Part shown: in pieces, positions 38,792 through 52,300 of the stretch | Numbering within the stretch: position 1 is the stretch's first letter | How the letters are laid out: each line of letters opens with the position of its first letter | Source of the DNA: Raphanus sativus | Taxonomy: Eukaryota > Streptophyta > Magnoliopsida > Brassicales > Brassicaceae | Assembly: GCF_000801105.2 (NCBI RefSeq) | Contig: NC_079515.1 | Span: 26,931,407-26,995,406 of the forward strand | DNA: 64,000 nucleotides | Direction of reading: 5' to 3' | Notes under the pieces: generated by a model | Seen by the model: only the letters and a program-made list of their open reading frames with translations | The model's database searches: none | Told to the model about the DNA's origin: nothing | Program-made: the position numbers and the translations under genes

Positions 38792-41700
38792 TCATAACCT
38801 GGAAATAATTTTCTTATGTTCTAAGAACATAAAAAACTTGCCGGAGGTCAACTTCTCCCGTGGAAGCAAAACCAACCTGGCGATGGTTGCGGCAGCATCC
38901 TCCGCCGTGTGAGTCCCCTGACCACCGGTCATAGACGTACGTGTGAAGCCAGGACAGAAGCAGTTCACGCTTAGTTTTTTGCCGTCGTAACGTCGAGCCA
39001 AAACTCTAGAGTAAGCGTTCAAAGCCATCTTGGAGACGGCGTAGTCCGACCAATTTTCCGGCCATCCTTGCTTCTCCCACGTCCCACTGCTCACGTCTTC
39101 GAGAAACTGAGTCACCGTCGCATCGATTTGTTCGTCGGTAAGCTCTTCACTTTCTAGGGTTTGTCTTACAATAGGGTTTCTCAGTTTCTGCGTATGAAAA
39201 GAAACATAAGAAATCGAAATGTCAAATAGCATGCATGATCGATGCATCAAAACTGTTGTAAGACAAATTGAAAATAGTATATATATATCTAATCTATTAA
39301 TTTAGGGTTCTATTTTTATCTACTATTAACAAGTCATAGTAAAACCACTTAAAGAATTAGTCAATATGACATATTTGATTATTTGTATTAACAATAAACC
39401 AACTATAAATATATTAACAATAAACCAACTATAAATTTGATTTTTTTAATTATAATAAAATCTGTTGAGAAAGAATCTAACAAAATCTTAGTTTAAAATT
39501 TAAATATTTTTTTATAAATAACACATAAATATATTTCGAAATTAGTAATATAATATTATTATAAGTAAATTTAACTAAAACTTATTATAAAAAAGAAAAT
39601 AAAAATTCTTTATACTAACTTTTTATAGATTCTATGATATATTCCGTATTATATAAAAATAGAAGTGCTATATGAATTAAATATTAAAAATATATTAAAT
39701 AGGTAAATTAACAAAAAAAAATTATTTTATTTTTTAACTTAAATAAATTATTGATCATCATTATAATGGATTAAACTTCGAAAACAATATAATACTTTTA
39801 TATTAAAATAAATGTATTAACATAAGTTAAAATTTTATATTTACAGCCATACATTATCTTTTTATTTATTTTGAAACTATTAGCAATATATTGCTTAAAA
39901 TGTTTATATACAAAAATATAATAGTATATAATAACCTTTAGTTCATATACTATTTAAAAATATGTTATTAGTAAAATATGAAATTTCAGTAATTCATTTA
40001 AAATATTAGTGACAAAAATCAAATTTTAATTATAAATTTTATTTTATTTTAGTTGTAACAAAATTTGTTGATAAAAGAATTAAAAATATCACCAAAAATT
40101 CAAATATTTTATAAAATAATACAGTAATGTAGTACCAAAACAAATTCAAAATTCATGTATTATTCCAAACTCAAATAGTTGTGTAATTTTACAAAGTTGT
40201 CTCGAAAAAATATATTATTTTGAAAATAAATATTCAAACTCAAAATGATAATATTTCAAATTTTACAAAAGACAAAATTATGGATAATAAAGATTAACTT
40301 TTTGAAGTGTACCTGAAAAAAACTAACTATATATGTTGTAAAATTTAAAGTAACCTAATGTTTTGACGTCTTAATTTAAAAAAAAAATAGAACTTAATAT
40401 CATAACATCCAAAACAAATATCCTATATAATAAATTTAATAAAATAGTATGATAGATACTACTATGTATAAAGTTTACTAAAACAATAGGATTATATTAT
40501 TTAAAATAAATAAATCCCGTAAAATACTAAAATGAGATATGTTAAAGTATATTTTCTTAAACACAACATGTAAATATAATTATTTTAGTCATATTTATTT
40601 TCTATAATATAAATAAATAAAATTTAAAATGTATTATATGCAAAATGTTTAAATTAAAGAAAACAACATAATTTGAATGGGGTTCTCTATTTGAGTATTT
40701 CATATTTTTATTTTATTTTACCTAACTCGAAAATATATTAGTAAGTAATAAAAATCAATAACAAAGTAATTTTTTTAGAAAAACCATTATATATTAATAA
40801 TACTGAATAAGAAATATAAACAATAATATGATATAGTAATACAATATATAACACTAAAATAGAAATTATATATTTAAAACATTTTTAATAATATAAAATA
40901 TATTTAAAAAATATAAATATATCCGCACGAACGTGCGGGTTAAAATCTAGTATATATATAAAAGCTTTTGATATTGCATGAATATACAAAAATTAATATC
41001 TATTTAACTATAATTATTGTAATTTTTTAGAATTTGGAAGATTTATTTTTTTTGCCAAATTTTTTGAAAGGTTTAGTAAGTAGTTTTCGTTGATTTTCCA
41101 AAAATTTCAATTTTCTTTGATTATTTTATATTTTCTTTCGGTAAACATGTTAAAAAAGTGTAAATATATTTTCTTTAAAAAGAGTAGCAGGAAGAAAATA
41201 TTACGTTTAATGCGCCAAGCCTTGAACTAATGTTAAGGATGCGGCTAACGGAGACCGACCGGCGGAAAACCGGCAAGAGCGCCTCCGTTAAAAGCTTGGC
41301 ACCGTAAAAATTGGTCTTGATTATGGTCTCTGGCTCTTTGATTAAATTTTCACCGACGGCGTTAAATGAAACGGCGGCGTTGTTCACCTAAGCAAAACAA
41401 AAATGCGGTGTCAGTGTCACCAACAAATTTGCCAAAATATAAACATAAATTTCAAAACCATATAATGTACTCTAATAAAATATGATTAAATGTTTTTTGC
41501 AGAGAAAAGTTGTAATGTCTATAATCGCAAATAATACAGAGACATTGTATGATTAATTACCAGAATGTCGAGTACTCCAAAGTTGTGACGAAACCAGGAG
41601 ACAAAGGCAGCGATTGAAGAAGGATCAGAGACGTCAAGGCAACAGAAATGAACGTTTTGAAAGCCAGCACGGCAGAGGGAATCGACGGCGAGGCTTCCAT

Positions 41701-41957
41701 TTTCGGCGTTCCTTGCGGTTAATACTACAGTTAGTCCAAGCTCCAACAACTTCTTCACCACCTCAAAACCTATACCTTTGTTTGCTCCGGTCACAACCGC
41801 CGTTGTTTGTTCCGACCACCACCTTCAATAATCACAATCATTATCAGAACCAAGTTAAATTAGTTTATACAGGAAGATATTATATACAATAATAAAATAA
41901 TTAAAAGGGGTTTAAGAACCTTGGTGCTGGAGGAAAAGGATAAATTAGATGATCCAT
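38792..41957 (-). CDS. Short-chain dehydrogenase/reductase (neomenthol dehydrogenase-like, At3g59710-like)
   Basis: Exons 41920-41957, 41561-41822, 41205-41387 and 38792-39187 give 292 residues, a normal length. The enzyme should be a soluble NADP(H)-dependent reductase of the classical SDR group related to menthone and neomenthol reductases; the true substrate is unknown. The cofactor motif TGANKGIG is at 24-31, NNAA at 102-105, the serine motif NISSRL near 153, and the catalytic YAVSK with Tyr210 and Lys214. The motif CPGFTRTSMTGGQG follows. The first exon is very short (MDHLIYPFPPAP) and contributes only the N terminus. The last intron of 2017 bp is mostly one Helitron. No stops or shifts in the exons. 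Confidence 0.88.
39288..40950 (+). mobile_element. Helitron inside the last intron of the SDR gene, 1663 bp
   Basis: It starts TCTAATCTATTAATTTAGGG after an A and ends with the hairpin CCGCACGAACGTGCGG, then GTTAAAATCTAG before T. It is opposite in orientation to the host gene. The rest is AT-rich and noncoding. Without it the intron would be about 354 bp. Confidence 0.87.
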
Positions 41958-44825
41958 TCTTATTGTTTTGTAAAGGATAAAGGTTTTATATGTGATTTTG
42001 ATGCTGATCTTGATGCCAACAACGAGTTGATGAGTGGGTTATATATGCACTACAAGCTTATATATATATGAAATCACAAAGACCAGGGTTTAAAAAATTA
42101 TAAAAGGACTTCGATCTGAACACATGCATAATATTTATAATATACATACATAAAATATGGATGTGTTAATGTGTAACGGTGTCATAGTATAGCAAGAATA
42201 AAAATTAAGTGTGAGTTGTATATTATAAACTATCAAGAAGGCAGGAACTCGTGAACATAATGCTGCAAATCATGTAAATTCTAAAAAATATGTAACTGTA
42301 AAGTCCATTTGAGTCTAAGTGTCCACACCTAGATCTTTTGAATATTTGACTTTTAGTTTCCTTTTCCACGTTAGAACTTTTGGATGGCGAACAATAGATT
42401 TTTATGTCTCTGAGATCATTGATCATGTGTGATGTATATACGTACAATGATAAGAAGCTTTGGTGAACTATATACGTACAATGATAAATCAAAAAGTTAA
42501 ATAGTGTGTGCCAAAAAAGGTTAATAACACTGCTATATTGACTATGATTTTTTTTCGTTACAAAATAATGGATGAAAGTAAAACAATAGGAAATATTTTA
42601 TATTCCATACACGGTGAACTAATGTTTGAAATTGAAGATGAAATAGACTTTTGACCAAAAAGAATAAAAAGGAACAAAAAAGAAGTAAGAAATAGACAAC
42701 TTTCTTGTGATGATATAACTAGATTTTAAGATTATACGCCTCTATATATATTTTTGTACAGGTTTCGAATTTAAGCATTGCATTTTGGGTATCTAACATA
42801 TGTATACTGAATATATTTGCATTGGTGTCAATAATTTATAATCTATTGATGTATATGAATGGCAAAAATTGAAAATTGTATTTATGTATATGTGACCCCG
42901 AATTTGATAATATTGATATTCATTGTATTATACCATCGGAATGTTGAGAAAAAGTGCACTTTTATATCATAGGAACTCCATTCACTTTTTTTTTTTGAAC
43001 TCCATTCACTTTCTTAAATAACTCGTATTATATTCTGTAAATTTATATCTAGTGAATGGCTTCGATATATAAAAGCTCATATTCAACCTGTCTGTGGTGT
43101 TAATTAGTAGTTCTCAATTCTTCCATGTTTCGTACCTACCAGGATTTCAATGTATATAAAGCTAGCTCTTAGAGTACTAGTACTTGATATGTGTATTGAA
43201 AGAGTTGATTAATATTGACTAGGAATCTTTAATTATTGTTTAAGGCTTTTTCGTGCATGCTTCAATTAAGAAACGACTTTCAGTGACGTATATGGAAGTA
43301 AAACTATATGTCTAAACGATAATTTTGTAAACAATTATTTAGTTTGAAAAATCATTACAACTTGATTGGCTAGTTTTTAAAATAATACAGTTAGGCCGAG
43401 TTAGTGAGATATAGCCATGTGATTGCTTCATTAATTATTGCATTTACTATATCATAAAGCTTAAACTTATTCAATATAATATGTTGTCGCCACTTTTGAT
43501 GGCCTCTATATCATTGTAGCATTGTTTTTTTGTTTTGACAAATGGCTTTCAAAATTTTAGCATTGTTAAATTATAAATTTAGTTGTTTAGAGTCTCCATT
43601 TTAGTTTATACGATGCTAAATAAATAACTTATATGTCTCGTTAAATCTATAATTGTTATACTATTGTTTAGAATCTCCATTTTTTTCAAAACCTTTGCAA
43701 ATGGAGACTCTAAACAATCAAATCTATAAATATTATATAATTGTTTAGAGTCTCCATTTTCTTTTACCATAAATTTTTAAAACACAACACTTCACAGAAC
43801 AGTTTGTTAGAGTGTATACAATTTTTCAAAGTATCATTTTATATATTTTTTTGTCTTCGAAAACTCATGTAAACATAGTGAACCCTACAATAAAATAGAA
43901 TTCAGTTTACCTGAATAAAATATTTGTCTTGCATATCGCGAGGGAGAAATATGCAAGCATTTACGACAATGATAGTTATGTAATGTTTCAGATTATTTTG
44001 AAAACTTTCCAATAATTGGATATAGACTATTGATGGATGTCAAAAATTGAACTCGAAAACACCTTTAACTATTTGCCTTATTGGCTATCAAAAAAAAAAC
44101 TATTTGCCTTATTGATAACACATGGATTGCTTAGCAATTATTCAACAAAATGAACAGTAGAAGACATAAATTCGCAGAAGTAAGACCTTAGTTGCTTTCC
44201 TGCGTCAAGCTGCGTTTGCTCTACCTCTTCTCCCATAAAAAAATGGAAAAGCAGATGGCTTCATTGATGATCTTATAAATATCAAACAGAAATGATCAAA
44301 GCTTTAAGGGCTTGGTGAGCAAAGGTAGTGAGTTCGTCAGGGCATCGTCCAAGTCAGTCTAATTAAAGTTGTCTGACCAATAAAACTAAAACTATTGGAG
44401 ATTTAACAAAAGTTATAAAGATACGATTTGCACATTGTGGTATATATTTAGATAAATAACTCAATAGCACCTTTTATGATTTACAGTCTGTGGTCAGTGG
44501 TCAGCGGTTTAGGTATAGAGTTGGTGAGGGTCTGAGGGAGAATATGAATATTATCATGTACAGTAAAGGGAATCTTTCTGGTTTAAAGACATCCCATATA
44601 CACTACTACTAACACCATCAGAAAAAGGCTGAAGAAGCCCATTACATATTCAAAACGGTCCATCCAAAAATAAATCATAATGGGACTGGAGACATATTAA
44701 TCAGAAATTTTGACAAGATTATCATTTGTATATATAAAACAAAGTTTGAAGGAGATTGTGGCCTCAGTACTTACTACTTACCATGACAATAAAGATTTGT
44801 GTTGCTATCATCTACAAAAGCAAAG
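41958..44825. other. Intergenic DNA between SDR and lectin kinase genes
   Basis: No gene seen. TATACGTACAATGATAA is repeated near 42435 and 42471. Around 43585-43765 the block TGTTTAGAGTCTCCATTTT occurs three times in direct orientation and once inverted (AAATGGAGACTCTAAACA near 43699), giving potential foldbacks. 44140-44270 has a patch of higher complexity that I cannot assign. Confidence 0.5.
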
Positions 44826-46895
44826 CTATTGAATCTCTAGAAAGACTGCATTCAAAATGTCCATCAAAACCAAACACATCAATGTCTTTTCAGAGTTTAC
44901 CGTCCATGAGAGGTAAAAGAATGTGTGATCATCAGTTGTACTCATCGAATTCACATGTAATACTTCTTCCATTGATATCTCAGGGCGTTCTCTCAACTTC
45001 TCATCCCTCACCACATCAAGAAGATTATCCGGAAGTTGCAAAACACCATTCAAGATCCGCATAGCCGTACTCATATCTGGTCTAATGGAGTCAGCTTGAT
45101 GCGAACATAACACACCGAGTTTCAAAACAAGCTCAACCTCTCTCCTGTTCTGTTCTTGACGGATGATTTCCTCAGCGGCATCGAAGATTCCCCCCTTTTC
45201 CCAAAGCTCTAGGATCCAGTCCACAAGGACTTCTTCATTCTTGGCTTCAAAACGTCTCTCAAGAAGCCTTCTACCGCAAGCTACTTCAAGCATAACCAAC
45301 CCAAATGCATAAACATCAGTGCTCGTAGTTGCTCTTCCAGTTCTTAGAAACTCAGGTGCAATATACCCGAACGTTCCCGCTATTCTAGATGTCTGGGGAT
45401 CAATACCCTGGTCATGCAGCTTCGCCAATCCAAAATCCCCTAGCCTAGCACTCATTTCTTGGTCGATTAAAACGTTAGCCGGTTTGATATCTCGATGAAT
45501 GATGACCTGTGCCCATTCTTCATGCAGATACACTAGAGCGGATGCAATATCTTTAATGATCTTGAAACGTTGCTCCCAAGTAAGCCGTTCTTGATTCTCA
45601 TCATTGTTACGGGTATTATATAGATACTTGTCAAGGCTACCGTTAGGCATGAAGTCATAAACCAAGAAGAGATATTCTTTATGTCTACAATACCCCAAAA
45701 GCCTGACTAGATTCGGATGCCTGAGACGACCAATGGTCGAGATCTCGGCTAAGAACTCGGTCTTCCCTTGACTTGAACCATGAGAAGTCCGTTTCACAGC
45801 GATCTCTGCATCAGAACCCGCAAGTGTTCCTCTATAAACTTGACCAAAGCCTCCATTCCCAAGAAGCTGTTTCTCCTTGAAACCCTTTGTGGCGTTGAAA
45901 AGCTCCTTGTAAGCAAACCTATGAGGTCCATACTGAATCTCCCATTCCTCGAGAACCTCTTTAACCTTCTTATGCCTCAGATAGAATACGGAACCGAACC
46001 ACGAGGCGACAAGTGCAACGGTCACGGACAACGTTAAGCACACAACTAGAACCGTTCTTGTTCTGTGAGATGGTTCCTTTGGATATGGAGGCAAGATGGG
46101 GGTTGCGTTAAGATCCCATAGTGGGTTCTCAGGGTCGTTGGTGCATAATGCGGACAGCACATAGTGAAGCGCTCCTGTTGATCCAGTTGCTGCCGTGAAG
46201 CCATAATACATCTTCTCCTCCGTAAGCAACTGAGATAGATCTTGTTTTAAAGACAGAAGCGGTTTCTTCGGGGGAACAGAGAACTCAGCAGGGCTTAAGG
46301 TGACATTAAGCTGCTTATCTAGTAAACTATAGACAAGCGAGAGCCGCATCACCTTCCCGCTGATCAGAGAAAGATTCTTAAAGCTTCCATCCTTGTCATC
46401 ATAGTAACCAGCAGAGGCAGAGACAACAGATCTCAAGCCGTTAATGTTAATCCCGACATGATTATCATCTATATCTCCAAACTCGTCGTCTTTGTGTATA
46501 TCTAACTCGACAGCTATCAGGTTATTCGAGACGTTACCGTTGTTTGTCTCGTTGAACAACCCGAGGTACTGATCGGAGGAAGCTCCGGGAAGAAGGTGTC
46601 TCCTCCTATGAGACAAAACGAGAGCCATACCGTGAGAGGCAGAGTGGCTATGCTCAGGGACGATTCAAAAGAGGAAGTCGATGCTGAAGTTCTCGTTTTT
46701 CAGGTGGACGGGATCGTTGAGAAAGACTTGAACGTAGGAATGCTTCGTGGTGTTGGTTAAAATGGTCCAACCGCTGGAGTCGAAAACTGCAGCTCCCTCA
46801 GGGATCAGTTTACCGTTGGAGTTGCGGGTAAATAAAGACAGAGTCGTCAAGAAGATAACAAGAACTATTTGCATTACTTTGAGTTCGTGGGACAT
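44826..46895 (-). pseudogene. L-type lectin receptor kinase (clade V-like) with one in-frame stop
   Basis: An intronless gene, as usual for this family. Counting through the stop, it has 689 codons. There is a signal peptide (MQIVLVIFLTTLSLFTRN), an incomplete legume-lectin domain to about residue 270, a membrane helix near 281-306, and a kinase domain with GNGGFGQVY (346-354), invariant Lys368, HRDIKPAN (467-474) and DFG (487-489), all intact. Codon 77 is TGA (46665-46667) inside the lectin domain (FSIDFLF-stop-IVPEHSHSASHG), where relatives have a sense codon; everything after stays in the same frame. The product would therefore be a short secreted fragment unless the stop is read through, or translation restarts at Met90, which would lack the signal peptide. 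It could also be an allele-specific change or sequencing error. Arabidopsis has a cluster of such kinases here (At3g59700-59750). Confidence 0.85.
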
Positions 46896-46950
46896 GTTTT
46901 ATGTGTTGCTTATGGGAAACTTTCATCATCTCATAAGAGCTTTTTGAGTA

Positions 46951-46965
46951 AGAATATATAAAGGA
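46951..46965 (-). promoter_or_regulatory. TATA box of the lectin receptor kinase
   Basis: CCTTTATATATTC on the minus strand lies 56-70 bases before the start codon at 46895, a normal position, so the promoter appears intact despite the stop in the coding region. Confidence 0.5.
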
Positions 46966-47036
46966 ATGCAAAAATTAACTGTATGTAATGGGAACCGAAC
47001 GTTACCGTGTTATTCCTTTGCTATGTATTAAAAACA

Positions 47037-48097
47037 TCCCCTATGTATTAATTGTGGAACATTAGAACATGTTTTGTACCCACGTGTCATCACTAAAATG
47101 ATTTTCATAAATCCTCAGAAAAATATGTTGGTCCATATAAATATATATTATACTTTTTATTAAACTAATTATCATATTAATTAGTAGTCTTAAATTCTTT
47201 CCTTAAATAAAATCTACATAAATTTATTTCCTTAAATAAAATCTACGAAATTACCTAATATAATTAACGTATATATGACAATTAATAATTACAAATCAAA
47301 TATTTTTTGATAAAAAAAATTGTATCCTCTACATTTTATTTTAATTAATATTATCAAAAAAAATCACTTAAACATATTTTTAAAAAATAGATTTTTCATA
47401 TATGTTATATTTTGAATTTTTTAAAACGTCTATAAATTACCAAAAATTGTAAGATGTTATTAAGATGATATTTTTAGAACGGAACCTGATCCGAAACGAA
47501 ATATTTTGGATATCGAATATATCGAAACCATATTTATATACTTAAATATATTAATTATTTTTAGAATTTAATATCTAAAAGAATATACAAAATATATAAA
47601 ATGTTACTAAGTTGTCCAAAATACTTGAAAATATTTACAAATAGTTAAAAATACATGATTAAAATAGTTAAATGATATTCAAAATACCAATACTCCAAAT
47701 ATCTATTGATTTCTTATCCGAATATTAAAGCTAACCAAATTTTATGTTAAGTTTAAGTATTTTAGCTTGCATTATACACATTTATACGTTATAAATAATT
47801 TTTTATTTTTATATTTTGAGAAATTTAAAGTATATACGAATTTATATTTTAAAAATAAAATAAGTTATCTGAGTCCAAACCCAAACCGAACCCGCAGATC
47901 CGAACCAGATTGAACTCACAAAAAATCGAAACATAACTCAACCGAACCAAACCAAACTGAAACAAATGGTATCCGAATGTCCACCCCAAATCAAATGTAA
48001 AAAAAAATCTTGATAACAAAATGCATTCTAATTATAATATTTCAATACAACATATTTTAAAAAACTCACTCCGCGCATGGCGCGGATTATCATCTAG
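47037..48097 (+). mobile_element. Helitron, about 1.06 kb
   Basis: The 3' end is clear: CCGCGCATGGCGCGG hairpin, ATTATCATCTAG, then T. The probable 5' end is TCCCCTATGTATTAATTGTG after an A, followed by a GTACCCACGTGTCATCAC segment typical of crucifer Helitrons. About 47470-47990 is a repeat rich in CCGAACC and CCAAACCGAA motifs, like the ones within the Helitron at 12844 and in the last IQD13 intron. Confidence 0.75.
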
Positions 48098-48537
48098 TTT
48101 TGTTATTAAGAGACATGGCCTAAAGGGGGTTCTAAACCAAAGTCGGAAAGCAATTTATGAGTTACCTACTACTGATTTTAATTTATACTAAGCAATTTAT
48201 ATAAGCAAAGTAAGTTTCACGAACAATGCTTTAAGAATAAAAATATACTGACCATTTTACATGTTCAAATGTAGATTTTGACAAAATTTTCTACTGGTCT
48301 AAAAGGAAAAAGTGGAGATATATGTCACTTATATGTCATGGATTGGTCATGTTACACGTATAACAAACTTCAAATCGTTTTGTAAACATGATGAATTGCT
48401 CACCACTCGCATGCAAAACTGATAGTAGAAGAAGATATTTTTGCACAAGACTTTTGTTCCATACATTGGTCGATTTGGTGAACTCCAATCTTGCATATGT
48501 TACCTATATAAGTTTGCGTATCCATAAAATCGACTAT

Positions 48538-48930
48538 ATCAATCATCGAGCCACCTCCAGATTGCAGACGTATGCTTGAGAAAACGGCTCGTTTGGTATT
48601 CGAGAAGGGGTTGGAGATGGATAGTAGAGTCATGGACTCTAACAAGATTTCAGCTTCTTGAATAGCTCAGACCCTTATCATGCATTTTACCAGCAAAAGC
48701 TTACTGAATACAGTGAGGTTCGGAATCAAGAAGGAGTAGTTCAACCTGATTATGACGATGCTCCAGCTACTCGCGTGAGTGTGCAAGTCTCGAGTGTGAG
48801 GGTCCTCCATTCGGGAACCCCTTGAGCGTATCCAACGTCACAGTTTTGCATTGGAACCTCCTCAAGGGATCACACTCAATGAACTTGGTATCATGAAGCG
48901 TTTCTGTTCCAAACGTGGAGGATGGAAAAA
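48538..48930 (+). pseudogene. SF3A1-like SURP-module pseudogene fragment
   Basis: Three pieces in different frames recall the SURP region of splicing factor 3A subunit 1 (PRP21): EPPPDCRRMLEKTARLVFEK, then FSFLNSSDPYHAFYQQKLTE with a frame change, then EPPQGITLNELGIMKRFCSK in another frame. The SURP signature (EKTA, a SSDPYHAFYQ-KL motif) is clear. There are no introns within the aligned part, and stops and shifts break it. It may be a processed copy or a fragment carried by a nearby element; its left edge is 440 bp from a Helitron end. Confidence 0.72.
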
Positions 48931-49398
48931 CCAATCTGTTAGAGGACAATGTTTGAGCAACACTGTCTCTGTGAGATGGTGGAAATGCTTGTCAATCTGT
49001 CAACTCTCGAGTGTTATGATCTCTATCCATCCCTTTATCTGATGATACTCATGTTCTGTCTCTGTTATCTTCAAACTCTCTCTTTAATATTTTGATTGTT
49101 CTATTTATTGCAAAGTTTTTTTGCAGTCTTTTAATGTTATACATATTATCTAGAAGGAGTTTACACTTAACAGCTTTACACAACGTCATGAACATCAAAA
49201 CCACTCCATATAACATTTTTTCAATATCTTTTTTTTGGGGAAAATACAATAACAATGTAAGTAATACTTTGAAACAAAAAACCATACAAACACAACAAAC
49301 TGTTTTTAGTGGAAAGGGAATAAAAACAAAACAAAATCTCAGATCACAAAGAGTGTATAGATTGATCCAAGTTACATCCCAATGAAAAGAGTAAAAAA

Positions 49399-52300
49399 TC
49401 AGACAGCAGAAAGGCTAGCCCATTTGCCTACTTCATAAGGATCAGCATAGTAATACAACTTGATCCTGTTTGCTAAAGACAGCCCTGCAGCAAATGGAGA
49501 AGCCCTACCGCTCAAATCATCAGTCTCTGCAGGATCATCAACAAAAGCTGCAACATCTCCAAGCAGCTTAAAGGATACTCTACGTGCTTGAACTTGCTTG
49601 GGGAAGTCGAAATACATCGGTGTTCCAACTCTCGCCTCAGGCAACCTGTATTCCGCTATGGTCACCATCTTGTACTGTTCCTGCAAGAAAAAAGTTTCCA
49701 TATCCACAATAAAAATGGTTACAAGAAGATATTGGTTTCTGAGGACTAAAGACGGTGGCAGAGAGAGAGAGATAGATAGATTACCTGAAGAACAGATACT
49801 TGTATATACAAGACGGCTGGAGAGACGTGCCTATCTTCCATTATGATACTCGTGGGGTCCCAAATGTCAACTACATCTGAAGAAGGCGAGTGGGTAACAC
49901 GAGGCTTTATGGCGTTAAAAGCATCCAAACGGAATCCAGAAGCTAAAGGTGAACCAGGTTGCAGATAAAGTTCCAGGAGTAAGTCATTAGCCATCGGTCT
50001 CTCAGCCTCCAGTGGTATCTAAAAGACCAAAAACAAAGATTAGTGATAACAATGAAAATGCCATTGAGAAAAATGAGAGAATCATCAACTCTGCAAGGTA
50101 CTAACCAGGAATCTATTCAAACGTAGGGGTCTGTCCAGCCAGTTTCTTACGCTCATGCTGTCAACACTTTGTAACGACGCAAGTGCTTTGTCCCTCCTGC
50201 TGTTTCCGCTGACAAGGATGCGTTTTGCATGAAGACATGGTTCACTCTCAATGGTAGCTCCAAAAGAGGCACGGCGAGGGATTGGTGGAGCAAAAGGGTT
50301 CTCATCCAAAGACAAGAGATTAACGTTTCTGTCCAAACTAACTGAGCTGGATCCAAGCCGCGGAAGACGCAGTGTTACCCATATAATGCGGCAACGGATA
50401 GGATTCTTGAAAGCAAATTTTATATGCCTAGGTGCTCTACCCTCTCTACCAGGCTTTTCTGGACCGTAAAGCTCAGGCGAAGATTTAACAAAGGACTGTA
50501 CATCCCACTTTCCCATCAATGTCCGTGCTTCCTTATTTATGTCGTTGCTCACCCAAATTTGGACCTGCAAAAATGAGTGAAGTCATGCCATTATTTTGGC
50601 AGTATTGTCACTTAAGCAACGGCATATGGTGCCAATTGAAGATAGAAAAGTCAACTTACGGTAGGAGCATCAGCATCAGAGTAACCACATGGACTAACGA
50701 GCAGAATCACACTGTTGACATCTGAAAGGGTATTGAGAATGATGACAGCTTCAACAGAGCTTGAAGACGGAGGAGCTTTCCAGTAGGAATTACTTGAGTC
50801 AAGATTCAGTGGGGTGAGCAGTGACAAAAATGGTGCTGAATCAGTCCCAGTTTCGACCTACATTTCATTATGAAAACAGCCAAAAGGGAGAAAGTATGAA
50901 CAAACCAAAACAGAGGGACCAAATGATATACACTGAAACATCTAAAATATTCAACACCATGCATAATAAGAACAAAGGAAATAAGTTTAGCCATAGGTCT
51001 TATGTAAGAAGGCAATTAATTACCTTGTGTAAGAAGCTTGCATATGGGAACTCAGCAAGTGACTCCTCTTGACCAAGAATCTGACGAAGTAAATTGAAGT
51101 TTTCTGGTTTAGGAGAAGGTTGACCTCTAACAGAAAGATGATTCGTAAGGTTAGATCCAAATACTTCATTTAGAGCTTCTCGACCAGCATCATCAACACG
51201 GCTACTTCTTCGCAAGCTGACCAAGACCCTAACATAATCTACAATCAAGGCTTCGAGTACTATCGTGTTGCAGCAATTTTTACACATGTACTGATCTGAG
51301 CCAATTGAAGTAGCAGAGACATCTGCAAGACTTCCACCTCCATTCGCGTTGTCCCTGGAGTAAGATTTAGAAAGCAGAACCGCTCCTCTTCCGGCACAAC
51401 AAGACTTGCAAGCTTTCTTCCTACACTGGAGACACAAGAACAATGAGCCTGAATCTCCTCCCAAACTCTTGGTAGAAGATGCAACTGAATTTTGATTGAT
51501 CTCGGCTCTCACTTGACACATTCCACCATTACATCCCTCACCAATTCCAGTAATATTCCAGAAGTCTATCACATTATTTTCCAGGTTTTCTAAACCAATA
51601 GAAGCTATAATTTTATCTTCAAGAGAAGCCTGGCCTAGAACTGCAAGTGCATTTGATATTCTGCATAATCTTCCAATATATAACTCTTCGTGTGAAGAGT
51701 TTGGATTAATGGTAGCAGGATCAATTCCAACTGATAACAGTGCCCTATCTCTTTCTGCTGCAGATATGTTTAGACGTAGCCGTTCAATTTCAAGCTTCAT
51801 AGCTTCTATAAACTCAAGCTTCCTTCCCTGTATTATATTAGACATGCAGGAATTAAGTTTACCCTTAAAAATGACAATTTAAGTAGACAGATAACATCTA
51901 AGAAGAATCGCTAAACCAAGAAAGGAATCATAAGATCAAAACTAGTATGTGACAAGAACTATTGCATCTCTAGATACCATTTTTTTCTCTCCAAGTTAAG
52001 TTAATAAGGATAAAGTAACATACCATGTTTGGACCCATCACGGACTTCAGACAATTTAAGTACAGATGAGAACCACTTTCTCTAGGACTTTTATCTTGTG
52101 AAGAAGACATGGCGGGAACGGTTTCGGAGCCACTATATTGAACAACTGCTTGGTCTAAGAAATCAAGCATGTCATTTCCTCCACTTGCAACACATTCCAC
52201 CGCTGGTTGTGGGAAGGGGTCCGAAGCAGAGACCTCTCCTGTCAAAAGGTCAAGCAGATTACTAGGAAACGGATCATTCTGTTGTACTGGTGTGGACACA

